Shown in pieces: positions 46,418 through 55,122 of a stretch of DNA of 64,000 nt (positions within the stretch are counted from its first letter, which is position 1; each line of letters begins with the position of its first letter). Position numbers and translations under genes: made by a program. Where the stretch lies: the NCBI RefSeq assembly GCF_900167945.1, contig NZ_FUZA01000001.1:930001-994000 (forward strand), written 5' to 3'. A model generated the notes under the pieces. The model made no database searches, had not been told where the DNA came from, and saw only the letters and a list, made by a program, of their open reading frames with translations. Origin of the DNA: Dyadobacter psychrophilus. GTDB taxonomy: Bacteria > Bacteroidota > Bacteroidia > Cytophagales > Spirosomataceae.

Positions 46418-47986
46418 ATGCAATATAACATTCTTTGGGCCGATGATGAAATAGACCTCCTCAAACCACATATCATGTTCCTGACCAATAAAGGTTACAG
46501 CGTAACGCCGGTTAACAGCGGTGCAGATGCCTTGGACCGTATTGAAAATGACCGGTTTGACATTGTTTTTCTGGACGAAATGATGCCGGGGATGACTGGC
46601 CTGGAAACATTGGCACAAATAAAACAGCAACAGCCTAATTTGCCTGTTGTGATGATTACAAAGAGTGAGGAAGAGCATATTATGGAAGATGCTATCGGCT
46701 CAAAAATCGACGATTATCTCATTAAACCACTGAATCCCAATCAGATACTACTTTCTGTAAAAAAGATCCTGGATAACAAACGATTGGTTACTGAAAAGAC
46801 AACATTGAGTTACCAGCAGGAATTCAGGAATTTGGCGATGCAATATCAGGACAGGATCGGGCATGAGGAGTGGGCTGACATTTATAAAAAGCTGATTTAC
46901 TGGGAATTGGAATTGGAAAGCTCGGAAGATCAGGGAATGGCGGAAGTTTTCAGTATGCAAAAAAGCGAAGCCAATGCCAATTTTTGCAAGTTCATCGAAG
47001 ACGAATACGAGGAATGGCTGAATGATCCTCGTTCGGATAAACCTATTTTATCGCATCAATTGATGAAACAAAAGGTTTTCCCACATCTTAAAGGATCGGA
47101 CGAACCATTATTTTTCCTGTTAATTGACAATTTCCGATATGATCAATGGAAGATGATCCAGCCTATTTTGCAGGAATATTTTAACATTGAAGAAGAGTCT
47201 TCTTATTACTCAATTCTTCCTACAACGACCGGATATGCGCGTAATGCTATTTTCTCTGGCCTTATGCCGAGCGAAATGGAGCGCAAGCACCCGCAATGGT
47301 GGGTTAGTGACGAAAATACACCCGAAGGTGAAGAAGGACTTAATAATCACGAGCACGATTTCCTCCAGAAACAACTGGAAATGAATCATTTGAACAATGT
47401 TAAAAGTTCTTACCACAAAATCCTGAATGCAAATCAGGGAAAAGCGTTGATCGACAACTTCAACAATATGCTGAATAACCAGCTGAATGTGGTTGTTTAC
47501 AACTTCGTGGACATGCTTTCACATGCGCGTACGGATGTGCAAATGATTAAAGAACTTGCTCCTGACGAAGCTGCATACAGATCAATAACCAAGTCATGGT
47601 TCCAGCATTCACCGCTTTTAGACTTTATCAAAAAGGTGGCTGAAAAGAAATGCAGGCTGATATTAACAACTGATCACGGCATGATCCGCGTTCAGAAACC
47701 GGTGAAAATTATTGGTTACCGTGAAACGAATACGAACCTCCGTTACAAACACGGGAAGAATTTGGGATTTGATGACAAAAATTTAATGGTTTGTCGCAAA
47801 CCGGAGAGAATTTTCCTTCCAAAACCGCACGTATCGACCTCTTATGTGTTTACCAAAGAGGATTATTTCTTTGCTTACCCGAACAATTACAATCAATATG
47901 TCAACTTGTACAGGGATACATTCCAGCACGGAGGCGTTTCCCTCGAAGAAATGATCATTCCGATCATTGATCTGAAAGCGAAGTAA
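46418..47986 (+). CDS. porX: T9SS response regulator PorX (receiver plus PglZ domain)
   Basis: PorX controls the type IX secretion system with the kinase PorY. The 522-residue protein has an N-terminal receiver domain (residues 1-118) with ADDE, phospho-acceptor Asp53 in FLDEMMPG, MITKSE and Lys103 in IKP. A helical linker follows, then a PglZ/alkaline-phosphatase-like domain (about 205-520) with the catalytic Thr candidate in PTTTGYARN (269-271), DMLSHARTD, TTDHGM and FQHGGVSLEEMI. It is not next to other por genes. Its presence fits the T9SS sorting domain on the S74 protein five kb away. Confidence 0.93.
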   Translation: MQYNILWADDEIDLLKPHIMFLTNKGYSVTPVNSGADALDRIENDRFDIVFLDEMMPGMTGLETLAQIKQQQPNLPVVMITKSEEEHIMEDAIGSKIDDYLIKPLNPNQILLSVKKILDNKRLVTEKTTLSYQQEFRNLAMQYQDRIGHEEWADIYKKLIYWELELESSEDQGMAEVFSMQKSEANANFCKFIEDEYEEWLNDPRSDKPILSHQLMKQKVFPHLKGSDEPLFFLLIDNFRYDQWKMIQPILQEYFNIEEESSYYSILPTTTGYARNAIFSGLMPSEMERKHPQWWVSDENTPEGEEGLNNHEHDFLQKQLEMNHLNNVKSSYHKILNANQGKALIDNFNNMLNNQLNVVVYNFVDMLSHARTDVQMIKELAPDEAAYRSITKSWFQHSPLLDFIKKVAEKKCRLILTTDHGMIRVQKPVKIIGYRETNTNLRYKHGKNLGFDDKNLMVCRKPERIFLPKPHVSTSYVFTKEDYFFAYPNNYNQYVNLYRDTFQHGGVSLEEMIIPIIDLKAK

Positions 47987-48000
47987 ATTTGGTTTATATA

Positions 48001-48048
48001 AAAAAGGGAAAAGCATCCGGTCATATGATCGGATGCTTTTCCCTTTTT
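48001..48048. terminator. bidirectional intrinsic terminator between porX and ftsE
   Basis: A long stem: AAAAAGGGAAAAGCATCCG (48001-48019) pairs with its reverse complement ending at 48048 across a loop of about 10 bases. Flanking A and T tracts allow termination from both sides. Confidence 0.9.
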
Positions 48049-48061
48049 ATGCTTGAATTAA

Positions 48062-48739
48062 TCAGCCTTCTATGACACTTCCGTTCTCGCATTTCAGAAC
48101 ACGTGCGGGGAATTTTCGCAGGAACTCATGGTTATGGGTCGCCATTAAGATCGCAACGCCGGCATTATTAATCGTCCTGAACACCTGCATGATCTGCTCG
48201 GCAACTTCCGGGTCAAGATTACCAGTGGGTTCATCCGCGATCAAAATCCGGGGCTCGTTCAGCATTGCACGGGCGATTACCACCCGCTGCTGCTCACCGC
48301 CGGAAAGCTGGTGCGGCATTCGTTTCTGAGCCGTTCCCAGTCCTACCTGCATTAAAACCTCGGCAATGCGTTTTGAAATTTTGCCTTTATCATCCCAGCC
48401 AGTCGCTTTTAACACAAATGACAGGTTGTCCTCAACAGAACGGTCGGAAAGTAGCTGGAAGTCCTGAAAAACGATGCCTATCTTACGACGAAGGAACGGA
48501 ATGTCCGATCTCTTAATGTTATGAAGCTCATAACCGGCAACTTTCGCAGAACCTGTGTGCAGCCACAGATCTGCATATAACGTTTTCAAAAGAGAACTTT
48601 TCCCGCTGCCGGTCCGTCCGATCATGTAAACGAACTCGCCGTTTTTTATTTCAAAATGTACATCGTTTAAAACAGGCCGCTCACCCTGATAAATATCTGC
48701 CCGATCCAGTATGATAATTGGCTCTGTTGACTCCGTCAT
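48062..48739 (-). CDS. ftsE: cell division ATP-binding protein FtsE
   Basis: A 225-residue ABC ATPase with Walker A GRTGSGKS, signature LSGGEQQR, Walker B ILIADEPTGNLD, and the switch His in MATHNHEF. FtsE works with FtsX to activate peptidoglycan hydrolases at the division site. The protein has the FtsE-type VFQDFQLLSDRSVEDNL block. ftsX is not adjacent; instead the gene lies six bases after an fsa-type aldolase gene, with which it is probably co-transcribed. A MacB/LolD-type ATPase is the alternative. Confidence 0.88.
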   Translation of the reverse strand: MTESTEPIIILDRADIYQGERPVLNDVHFEIKNGEFVYMIGRTGSGKSSLLKTLYADLWLHTGSAKVAGYELHNIKRSDIPFLRRKIGIVFQDFQLLSDRSVEDNLSFVLKATGWDDKGKISKRIAEVLMQVGLGTAQKRMPHQLSGGEQQRVVIARAMLNEPRILIADEPTGNLDPEVAEQIMQVFRTINNAGVAILMATHNHEFLRKFPARVLKCENGSVIEG

Positions 48740-48745
48740 AAAAAA

Positions 48746-49408
48746 TTAGGTATTTGGATTTCCCTTTTTGTAATCGGAAAGAAATTTCTCAAGACCGATA
48801 TCCGTAAGCGGGTGTTTCAGCAATGCTTCCATCGCGCTCAATGGACCTGTCATAACGTCTGCACCTACTTCTGCGCATTGGATAATGTGCATTGGGTGAC
48901 GAACAGATGCCGCTAAAACTTGTGTATCAAAACCGTAATTTCTGTAAATCAAAAGGATTTGCTCGATGAGTGCGATACCATCTGTTGAAATATCATCCAG
49001 ACGACCGATAAACGGAGAAACGTATGTTGCACCTGCTTTTGCTGCCAAAAGCGCTTGTCCTGCCGAGAAAATCAATGTGCAGTTGGTACGAACACCTTTC
49101 CCAGAAAAATATTTCAATGCTTTAACGCCTTCTTTCGTCATTGGGATCTTCACAACGATTTTATCATCGATCTCGATCAATTCTTCACCTTCGCGGATCA
49201 TTCCAGCCAAATCGATTGAAATAACCTCTGCACTCACGTCACCTTCAACGATGTCGCAGATTGCTTTATAATGGCGCATGATATTATCCCTGCCCGTAAT
49301 TCCTTCCTTAGCCATTAACGATGGGTTGGTAGTAACGCCGTCCAAAACACCAAGTGCCTGTGCTTCCTGAATCTCTGCCAGGTTAGCAGTATCAATAAAA
49401 AATTTCAT
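48746..49408 (-). CDS. fsa: fructose-6-phosphate aldolase / transaldolase-like protein
   Basis: A 220-residue short transaldolase. The start [22 protein letters not shown] and [11 protein letters not shown] (Schiff-base Lys) match the Fsa/TalC group, as do TNCTLIFS and [12 protein letters not shown]. Fsa cleaves or forms fructose 6-phosphate from dihydroxyacetone and glyceraldehyde 3-phosphate; related short forms are true transaldolases, and sequence by eye does not separate the two. It begins the fsa-ftsE unit. A -7 box TACTTTTG with TTTG 18 bases upstream lies ahead of it. Confidence 0.87.
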   Translation of the reverse strand: MKFFIDTANLAEIQEAQALGVLDGVTTNPSLMAKEGITGRDNIMRHYKAICDIVEGDVSAEVISIDLAGMIREGEELIEIDDKIVVKIPMTKEGVKALKYFSGKGVRTNCTLIFSAGQALLAAKAGATYVSPFIGRLDDISTDGIALIEQILLIYRNYGFDTQVLAASVRHPMHIIQCAEVGADVMTGPLSAMEALLKHPLTDIGLEKFLSDYKKGNPNT

Positions 49409-49437
49409 AACGGGAATTTATTGGTTAGAATATTCCA

Positions 49438-49467
49438 CAAAAGTAGAAAACCCTGGTCAAAAGCAAA
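49438..49467 (-). promoter_or_regulatory. promoter of fsa-ftsE
   Basis: On the minus strand TTTG (49464-49467) and TACTTTTG (49438-49445) are separated by 18 bases, close to the phylum consensus. The leader to the fsa ATG would be about 25-30 bases. Confidence 0.55.
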
Positions 49468-49499
49468 AAGAAAGAGGAGAATAGAACCGAAAGGACATA

Positions 49500-49598
49500 A
49501 AAAAAGGCAAACCGAGAATCTCACCGCATCGACCACCTACCCTTGCTTCCGTCAGGACCTGGGGGATTCGGAAGGAGCTGGTAGTTCCGATTTGCCAG
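49500..49598 (-). ncRNA. ffs: signal recognition particle RNA (small bacterial type)
   Basis: Read on the minus strand, the RNA opens with GGCAAATCGGAAC and closes with CGGTTTGCC followed by a T tract, so its ends pair in a long hairpin with an intrinsic terminator. The apical part CCCCCAGGTCC-TGAC-GGAAGCAAGGG is the SRP domain IV that binds Ffh: the asymmetric loop AGG/AGCA and a short stem capped by the tetraloop UGAC. UGAC is of the URRC class rather than the commoner GGAA (GNAR class). Ends are estimated from pairing; about 97-99 nucleotides. Confidence 0.9.
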
Positions 49599-49601
49599 GT
49601 G

Positions 49602-49609
49602 CAAAGATA
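49602..49609 (-). promoter_or_regulatory. -7 promoter element of the SRP RNA gene
   Basis: TATCTTTG on the minus strand matches TAnnTTTG and ends about five bases before the predicted RNA 5' end, as expected. A TTTG lies only 15 bases upstream (49625-49628), so the -33 box is uncertain. Confidence 0.6.
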
Positions 49610-49656
49610 AAGACATTTTATTGACAAAAAGAAAACATTCATTTAACGTTTGGGCT

Positions 49657-49664
49657 TACTTTTG
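49657..49664 (+). promoter_or_regulatory. -7 promoter element of the TPR lipoprotein gene
   Basis: TACTTTTG matches TAnnTTTG and sits 26 bases before the ATG at 49691. It lies back to back with the SRP RNA promoter. A clear -33 box was not found. Confidence 0.5.
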
Positions 49665-49690
49665 TGCGAATCAATTAGAAATGAACAGTT

Positions 49691-50392
49691 ATGCCGCGTT
49701 ATTTTTTTTTATTTTTCCTCTATTTATGTTTCTCCTGTGCCCAATCTTCTGATGCTTTTCTGCAAAAAGGGAAAGAATTAATGCAACAGGGCAAAACCCG
49801 TGAAGCCATTGAATTTATTAATAAAGCGATTGAAAAAGACGACGCAAACGCTGATGCATTCAACCTGCGCGGCGTTGCATATTACGAATTGAAAGAATAC
49901 CCGAGTGCGCTGCTGGACTTCGGACAGGCAATCAAGCTGAAACCAAATTCTTACCGTCCCTATTTTAACCGTGCGCTGCTTTACACAGATGAAAACCGCC
50001 TGGATTCGGCATTTGCAGATTACAACAAGTCAGCGGAACTGGCGCCGGACACAGCCGATGTCTTCCTTAACCGTGGCCAACTATTGGTATTAATGGAAAA
50101 ACCAACGGAAGCGATCGCAGATTTTGAAAAAGCGACCAAACTGGACGACAACAACAAGCAAGCCTGGTATAACCTCGGAAACACTTACTATCGCAATAAG
50201 GATTACAAAAAGGCAACATTGGCATTTCGCCAGACTGTGCGTTTGGATGCGGCTTATGGCAAAGCATTTTACGGATTGGGCCTTGCCCAGTGGAATGATG
50301 GCGAGAAAGATCTTGGCTGCACCAATCTGAAACAGGCATTGAATGTAGGCTATTCGGACGCAGCCAATGCGCTGGCGCAGTTTTGTAAATAA
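49691..50392 (+). CDS. tetratricopeptide repeat lipoprotein
   Basis: A 233-residue protein with a lipoprotein signal (FLYLCFSC, Cys16) and about six tetratricopeptide repeats filling residues 20-230, such as AFNLRGVAYYELKEYPSALLDFGQAI, AWYNLGNTYYRNKDYKKATLAFRQTV and AFYGLGLAQW. TPR solenoids hold partner proteins; here it would sit on the periplasmic side of a membrane. The neighbours give no hint of the partner. The next gene starts 22 bases on. Confidence 0.87.
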   Translation: MPRYFFLFFLYLCFSCAQSSDAFLQKGKELMQQGKTREAIEFINKAIEKDDANADAFNLRGVAYYELKEYPSALLDFGQAIKLKPNSYRPYFNRALLYTDENRLDSAFADYNKSAELAPDTADVFLNRGQLLVLMEKPTEAIADFEKATKLDDNNKQAWYNLGNTYYRNKDYKKATLAFRQTVRLDAAYGKAFYGLGLAQWNDGEKDLGCTNLKQALNVGYSDAANALAQFCK

Positions 50393-50414
50393 AACCATTT
50401 TAACCCACTTCGTT

Positions 50415-50744
50415 ATGAGACTTTTTAAAATAGCATTTGGAATAATTTTCGTCATTTTTGCCTACTTACAGCTTAATGACCCAGATTCAGGCCTTTGGAT
50501 CGCCATTTATAGTTTTGCTGCTCTGGCCTGTTTTATGAGCATTCGTGAACTCTGGCCGAGTTGGGTATTTTATGCGCTTGGGGCAGGGTATCTGGTTGCT
50601 GCTATTTTGCAATGGCCACCGGAATTTGAAGGGATATTTTTTGGAGAAACAGCTATGAGAAGCCTGAATATTGAATTGGCGAGAGAATCGCTGGGACTGG
50701 GAATTTGTACAATCGTAATGGTTGTGATCGGCAAGTGGGGTTGA
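50415..50744 (+). CDS. TMEM220-family membrane protein
   Basis: A 109-residue membrane protein with three to four helices. The segment FAYLQLNDPDSGLWIAIYSFAA matches the transmembrane family 220 signature found in bacteria and animals. No function is known. The ATG at 50415 was chosen since the in-frame start at 50367 lies within the TPR gene. It is probably co-transcribed with the TPR gene and is convergent with birA, one base apart. Confidence 0.8.
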   Translation: MRLFKIAFGIIFVIFAYLQLNDPDSGLWIAIYSFAALACFMSIRELWPSWVFYALGAGYLVAAILQWPPEFEGIFFGETAMRSLNIELARESLGLGICTIVMVVIGKWG

Positions 50745-50745
50745 T

Positions 50746-51513
50746 TTAATCTTTTAGCCACTCAATTTCCTTCAATCCAACTTCTAATGTCCCATTTTCA
50801 GAAAGCAGTTGCATAACCAACTTGCCTTGCTGGGTTACGTGGCTGACAGTTCCTTCGAAAACGCGGTTCTGGTGTTTGAACCATACAGAATGATTGTATC
50901 CGTAGAGATTTGTCAAATAATCCTTACGGATGCGGTCATGCGAAGCCTTTGAAAGCAAATCGGCATAAAAAACATCCAGGCAGCGAAGCAGTTTATGGAA
51001 TTCATCTCCAAGTACAAATTGCCTGCCTGTTTCCTTGCCAATGGAAGTAGCGTAGGCATTTGCAAAAACTTTCTGGTTAATATTCACCCCAATGCCAATG
51101 ACCGAGCTGGAAATTTTGTTTCCCTGAATTGAATTCTCAATAAGTACCCCGCACACCTTTTTGCCATTCACCTGAACATCGTTCGGCCACTTGACTTTGG
51201 AATCGTCTACATATTTACCCGCGTACGCCCGGATGCCCAGCGCAACCGCCTGGCTTAGCAAAAACTGATCTCCAACAGGCAAAAAACCGGGTGTTAAAAT
51301 GACCGAAAAAGTGAGATTCTCCCCGGGATTTGCAACCCATTCCGTCCCTCTTTGCCCCCTGCCTTTTACCTGATTGTCGGTTATGACAATGGTCCCCTCG
51401 TCGAACAACCCTGCGTGTACTATTTCAGCCGCTATGTCGTTTGTAGAGTGACAAGTTGGCAGGTATATAACTTTTTTACCAATTATTAAGGTATCCTGTA
51501 TAGAGTTGTACAA
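50746..51513 (-). CDS. birA: biotin--[acetyl-CoA-carboxylase] ligase
   Basis: A 255-residue monofunctional biotin protein ligase that attaches biotin to the carboxylase carrier protein. It has TCHSTNDIA, the biotinyl-AMP loop GRGQRGTEW, KWPNDV and GVLIENSI, and a C-terminal SH3-like end. It lacks the N-terminal DNA-binding domain of E. coli BirA, so it does not act as a repressor. No early ATG exists; the TTG at 51513 gives the usual N-terminus just before the IYLPTCHSTND block. It is divergent from rsfS. Confidence 0.92.
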   Translation of the reverse strand: MYNSIQDTLIIGKKVIYLPTCHSTNDIAAEIVHAGLFDEGTIVITDNQVKGRGQRGTEWVANPGENLTFSVILTPGFLPVGDQFLLSQAVALGIRAYAGKYVDDSKVKWPNDVQVNGKKVCGVLIENSIQGNKISSSVIGIGVNINQKVFANAYATSIGKETGRQFVLGDEFHKLLRCLDVFYADLLSKASHDRIRKDYLTNLYGYNHSVWFKHQNRVFEGTVSHVTQQGKLVMQLLSENGTLEVGLKEIEWLKD

Positions 51514-51557
51514 TTTTTTTGCTTTACTTTAGGGTTTGTAAAAGGAATTAACTACGC

Positions 51558-51941
51558 ATGAAAGAACGCAAAAATAAAGAACTATCCTCAAAAGATCTCT
51601 CTGAGCTGGTAGCAAAAGGAATGATAGAAAAGAAAGGCTTGGACATAGCAATACTTGACCTCAGAAAAGTAAAAAATTCAATAACCGATTTTTTTGTAAT
51701 TTGTTCGGGAAATTCCGACACTCAGATAGATGCTTTGGCCAATTCGGTTGAAGACGAAGTTTACAAAATGTCCAAAACAGAACCCTGGCAGAAGGAAGGA
51801 AAGGCGAATGGAGAATGGATTTTGATTGATTATGTAGATGTTGTAGCACACATTTTCAATAAAGATCGCCGCAAGCATTATGATCTGGAAGAACTTTGGG
51901 GAGATGCAGAGGTAACATACCTGGAAGATTCCATGGTATAA
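51558..51941 (+). CDS. rsfS: ribosome silencing factor
   Basis: A 127-residue RsfS/Iojap protein, which binds ribosomal protein L14 and blocks joining of the subunits when nutrients are short. Seen are the conserved DFFVICSGNSDTQIDALANSVED, EGKANGEWILIDYVDVVAHIF and YDLEELWGDA. Length is normal. It lies upstream of ftsH, and an 18-base perfect hairpin sits between them. RsfS next to ftsH is a common order in this phylum from memory. Confidence 0.93.
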   Translation: MKERKNKELSSKDLSELVAKGMIEKKGLDIAILDLRKVKNSITDFFVICSGNSDTQIDALANSVEDEVYKMSKTEPWQKEGKANGEWILIDYVDVVAHIFNKDRRKHYDLEELWGDAEVTYLEDSMV

Positions 51942-51945
51942 GTGA

Positions 51946-51973
51946 CCGGCAGGTGAACATTCACCTGAACCGG
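51946..51973. repeat. perfect inverted repeat between rsfS and ftsH
   Basis: CAGGTGA (51950-51956), ACAT, TCACCTG (51961-51967) forms a perfect 7-bp stem, itself flanked by CCGG on both sides (51946-51949 and 51970-51973). No T tract follows, so it is not a standard terminator. It could be an operator or an RNA element setting ftsH expression or mRNA stability. Confidence 0.6.
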
Positions 51974-52014
51974 AATGTTGTTTAGTATATTTCCTCTTAA
52001 TTAAAAAACACAGA

Positions 52015-54072
52015 ATGTCTGAAAACGATAACAAAAGAGGGCCTCTCAGTCCTAAAAGTCCCCAAAAAGGATATCAGGGCTGGATTATCGCCGCTCTGAT
52101 TGCCACTATACTTGGAATAACATACCTGAACCGGACCTCAACCATTCGCGAGACGACCCAAAAGCGTTTCGAAAAAATGATGGCTGATAAGGAAGTGGAA
52201 AGGGTAACGATTGTTAATGACAAGTCGGTTGAGGTTACGCTGAAACCGGAGGCATTAAAACAAGATAAATACAAGGTTGTTGCAAAGGAAAATAACTATT
52301 TCGGTGGGGAAACTGCATCGCACTATCAATTCCAGGTAACGTCTGCTGAAACTTTCAAGAAAGATTTCGATAAGATGCAGGAAGGTGTTCCGGATGATGA
52401 TAAGGTGCCTTTTGTAGTGGATACCCGTAACGACTGGACCAGTTTCCTCGGAACCTGGGGCTTTTTTATTGTCATGATCCTGGTTATGTACTTCATCTTG
52501 GGCAGAATGTCGGGTGGAGTCGGGCCGGGTGGTCAGATCTTTAACATAGGCCGTTCACGCGCTACATTGTTTGATGCTGAGAATAAGGTTAAGATCACAT
52601 TTAACGATGTGGCTGGCCTGGATGAAGCAAAAGAAGAGATCAAAGAGATCGTAGAATATCTGCAAAGCCCTGATAAATTCAAGAAGTTGGGTGCAAAAAT
52701 TCCTAAAGGTGCATTGCTTGTAGGACCTCCGGGAACAGGTAAAACATTGTTAGCCAAGGCAGTAGCAGGTGAAGCCGGCGTTCCTTTCTTCTCATTGTCA
52801 GGTTCTGACTTCGTGGAAATGTTCGTGGGTGTGGGTGCGGCTCGTGTTCGTGACCTTTTTAAGCAAGCGAAAGAAAAAGCGCCTTGTATTATTTTTATTG
52901 ATGAAATTGATGCAGTTGGCCGTTCACGCGGACGTGGTGCCATGCCAGGTTCTAATGATGAGCGTGAGAATACATTGAACTCACTATTGGTAGAAATGGA
53001 CGGTTTCGCGACCGATTCAGGTATCATTATCGTAGCAGCTACGAACCGCCCAGACGTTCTCGATCCTGCCTTGCTTCGTCCAGGCCGTTTTGACCGTCAG
53101 ATTTCAGTGGATAAGCCGGATGTTATTGGTCGTGAAGCAATTTTCAAAGTGCATTTAAAACCTTTGAAATTGTCGACTGACGTTAACATTCAGAAGCTTT
53201 CTTCTCAAACACCCGGTTTTGCCGGTGCAGAAATTGCGAACGTTTGTAATGAAGCAGCATTGATCGCAGCGCGTCGTAACCGGGAGGAAGTTACTATGCA
53301 AGACTTTCAGGATGCAATGGACCGCGTAATTGGTGGTTTGGAAAAGAAAAACAAGTTGATTTCTCCTGAGGAAAAAGAAATCGTTGCTTACCATGAAGCA
53401 GGTCACGCAGTGGCAGGTTGGTTCCTGGAACACGCCGATCCATTGGTTAAAGTTTCTATCGTCCCTCGTGGTGTTGCGGCATTGGGTTATGCCCAATATC
53501 TGCCGAGAGAACAGTATTTGTATCGTACGGAGCAGCTGTTTGATGAAATGTGCATGACATTAGGCGGACGTGCAGCGGAAGATGTGGTTTTCGGTAAAAT
53601 TTCAACCGGTGCATTAAGTGACCTTGAACGCGTGACGAAAGTTGCTTACAGCATGGTAACCATGTACGGAATGAACGAGCGTATCGGAAACATTTCTTAC
53701 TACGATTCGAAACAAAGCGATTACGCATTTACGAAACCATATTCTGAATCAACCTCACAAGCGATTGATGAGGAGGTAAGAAAGCTGATCGACCAGGCTT
53801 ATCAGTTTGTTAAAAACTTGCTGAGCGAAAAGCGTGATAAATTGGAAGTGTTGGCAAAAGAGCTTTTGGAAAAAGAAATTCTGTTCCAAAGTGATCTTGA
53901 AAAACTGATCGGAAAGCGCCCTTACGAGAAGGAAACGAGCTATCAGGCTTACATTAACCGCCGTTCAAACGAAGAAGCTGCGATTCACGAGGAAGTTGTG
54001 AAACATACGCTTGAGAACGATAAAAAAGAAGAGGAAATGGCGGAAGCTGAAAAAGGTGCTTCCAACGAGTAG
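52015..54072 (+). CDS. ftsH: ATP-dependent zinc metalloprotease FtsH
   Basis: FtsH degrades membrane and short-lived cytoplasmic proteins. The 685-residue protein has two membrane helices (about 23-41 and 147-165) around a periplasmic domain, the AAA ATPase with Walker A GPPGTGKT (237-244), Walker [12 protein letters not shown], the second region of homology, and the zinc site HEAGH at 460-464 with a downstream Asp in GALSDLERV. The C-terminal tail is charged and rich in Glu and Lys. It follows rsfS on the same strand; a terminator lies after it. Confidence 0.97.
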   Translation: MSENDNKRGPLSPKSPQKGYQGWIIAALIATILGITYLNRTSTIRETTQKRFEKMMADKEVERVTIVNDKSVEVTLKPEALKQDKYKVVAKENNYFGGETASHYQFQVTSAETFKKDFDKMQEGVPDDDKVPFVVDTRNDWTSFLGTWGFFIVMILVMYFILGRMSGGVGPGGQIFNIGRSRATLFDAENKVKITFNDVAGLDEAKEEIKEIVEYLQSPDKFKKLGAKIPKGALLVGPPGTGKTLLAKAVAGEAGVPFFSLSGSDFVEMFVGVGAARVRDLFKQAKEKAPCIIFIDEIDAVGRSRGRGAMPGSNDERENTLNSLLVEMDGFATDSGIIIVAATNRPDVLDPALLRPGRFDRQISVDKPDVIGREAIFKVHLKPLKLSTDVNIQKLSSQTPGFAGAEIANVCNEAALIAARRNREEVTMQDFQDAMDRVIGGLEKKNKLISPEEKEIVAYHEAGHAVAGWFLEHADPLVKVSIVPRGVAALGYAQYLPREQYLYRTEQLFDEMCMTLGGRAAEDVVFGKISTGALSDLERVTKVAYSMVTMYGMNERIGNISYYDSKQSDYAFTKPYSESTSQAIDEEVRKLIDQAYQFVKNLLSEKRDKLEVLAKELLEKEILFQSDLEKLIGKRPYEKETSYQAYINRRSNEEAAIHEEVVKHTLENDKKEEEMAEAEKGASNE

Positions 54073-54101
54073 TCAGTTCTTTTGATATAATTTATTTTCG
54101 G

Positions 54102-54136
54102 TAGCCGGGCAATGATGTTGTCCGGCTATTATTTTT
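54102..54136 (+). terminator. intrinsic terminator after ftsH
   Basis: TAGCCGG (54102-54108) pairs with CCGGCTA (54122-54128) and is followed by TTATTTTT. It sits inside the region that a longer frame of the aldose epimerase gene would cover, which supports the later start at 54175. Confidence 0.75.
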
Positions 54137-54174
54137 GTAACGAACCTAATATTCACATTCCAACGCCCGAAAAA

Positions 54175-55122
54175 ATGTCTTTTGAAATATTTAAACAGCA
54201 ATTTGGTGACCTGACCGAGCTTGTCATCCAGGAAGCATCCACAGGCAACCGTTGCGTCGTTGTCCCCGAACTGGGTGGAATTGTTCGTCAGTTGTCGCTT
54301 CGCAAAGGCATTACGTTGTTTTCGTTATTGAAAACTCCTCCGACTCCGGACAGCCTTGTCGCGGATACGAAAAGTGCAAGTGAGTTGCTGTTTCCATTTG
54401 CGAGCCGGATCCCGGACGGCAAATACAAATTTCTGGGAAAGGAATATCAACTGGCGAAAAACGAAACCGGCAATCTGAACGCCATTCACGGCTTGGTGCG
54501 GAAACAGCAGTTTACTTTGGGAGAGCAAATAATAGAAGCGGATCATGCGTCCATTAAGCTTTCCTATGACCTGAATGAGCTGGAAGGTTATCCGTTTGCT
54601 GTGAAGTTTTCTGTGCTTTATACATTGCATGCGGATGGCCGGTTTGTGTTAAGCTATGAAGCCGTCAATGATGGCGCGGAACCTGCACCAATTATGTTCG
54701 GCTGGCATCCTTACTTCCTGCTTGGCAACGAACAGGTGGACGCCTGGAAAATTAACATTCCTTCCGGCGAGATCGTCGATTTTGATAATAACCAGATTCC
54801 TGTCGGCAAAAAGCCATTTTTAGTGGACAGACCAACCAAACTATATCAAAAAGCCTTCGATAACTGCTTCATCGTGGACTCCGCAACCAACAGCGCGGTC
54901 ACTGAGCTAATCTCCGAAAATCAAGACATTACCTTGCGGATCAAGCAGGAAACAGGTGAGGGGAAATTCAATTACCTGGTTGTGTACACGCCACCCGCAC
55001 GCGACTGCGTTGCGATAGAACCATTAACAGCGAATGTGAATGCATTTAATTCCGGCGAAGGACTGAATGTTCTGGCCCAGGGCAAAAGCATTGATGGTGC
55101 CATTACGTTGAGTTTAATTTAA
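54175..55122 (+). CDS. aldose 1-epimerase family protein
   Basis: A 315-residue galactose-mutarotase-like enzyme that interconverts alpha and beta anomers of aldoses. It shows FPFASRIPDGKY, NAIHGLV with a likely catalytic His, FGWHPYFLLG with the second His, and a C-terminal VAIEPLTANVNAFN holding the catalytic Glu. The ATG at 54175 was chosen because the alternative at 54112 lies within the ftsH terminator. Its end overlaps by four bases the convergent nucleotidyltransferase gene. It is cytoplasmic. Confidence 0.9.
   Translation: MSFEIFKQQFGDLTELVIQEASTGNRCVVVPELGGIVRQLSLRKGITLFSLLKTPPTPDSLVADTKSASELLFPFASRIPDGKYKFLGKEYQLAKNETGNLNAIHGLVRKQQFTLGEQIIEADHASIKLSYDLNELEGYPFAVKFSVLYTLHADGRFVLSYEAVNDGAEPAPIMFGWHPYFLLGNEQVDAWKINIPSGEIVDFDNNQIPVGKKPFLVDRPTKLYQKAFDNCFIVDSATNSAVTELISENQDITLRIKQETGEGKFNYLVVYTPPARDCVAIEPLTANVNAFNSGEGLNVLAQGKSIDGAITLSLI

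Noticed and set aside
54130..54137. TATTTTTG as a -7 promoter element
   Set aside because: It coincides with the T tract of the ftsH terminator and has no TTTG at the right distance upstream.
54112..54174. Longer N-terminus of the aldose epimerase from the ATG at 54112
   Set aside because: It overlaps the stem of the ftsH terminator and is not conserved in pattern; the ATG at 54175 fits the family.
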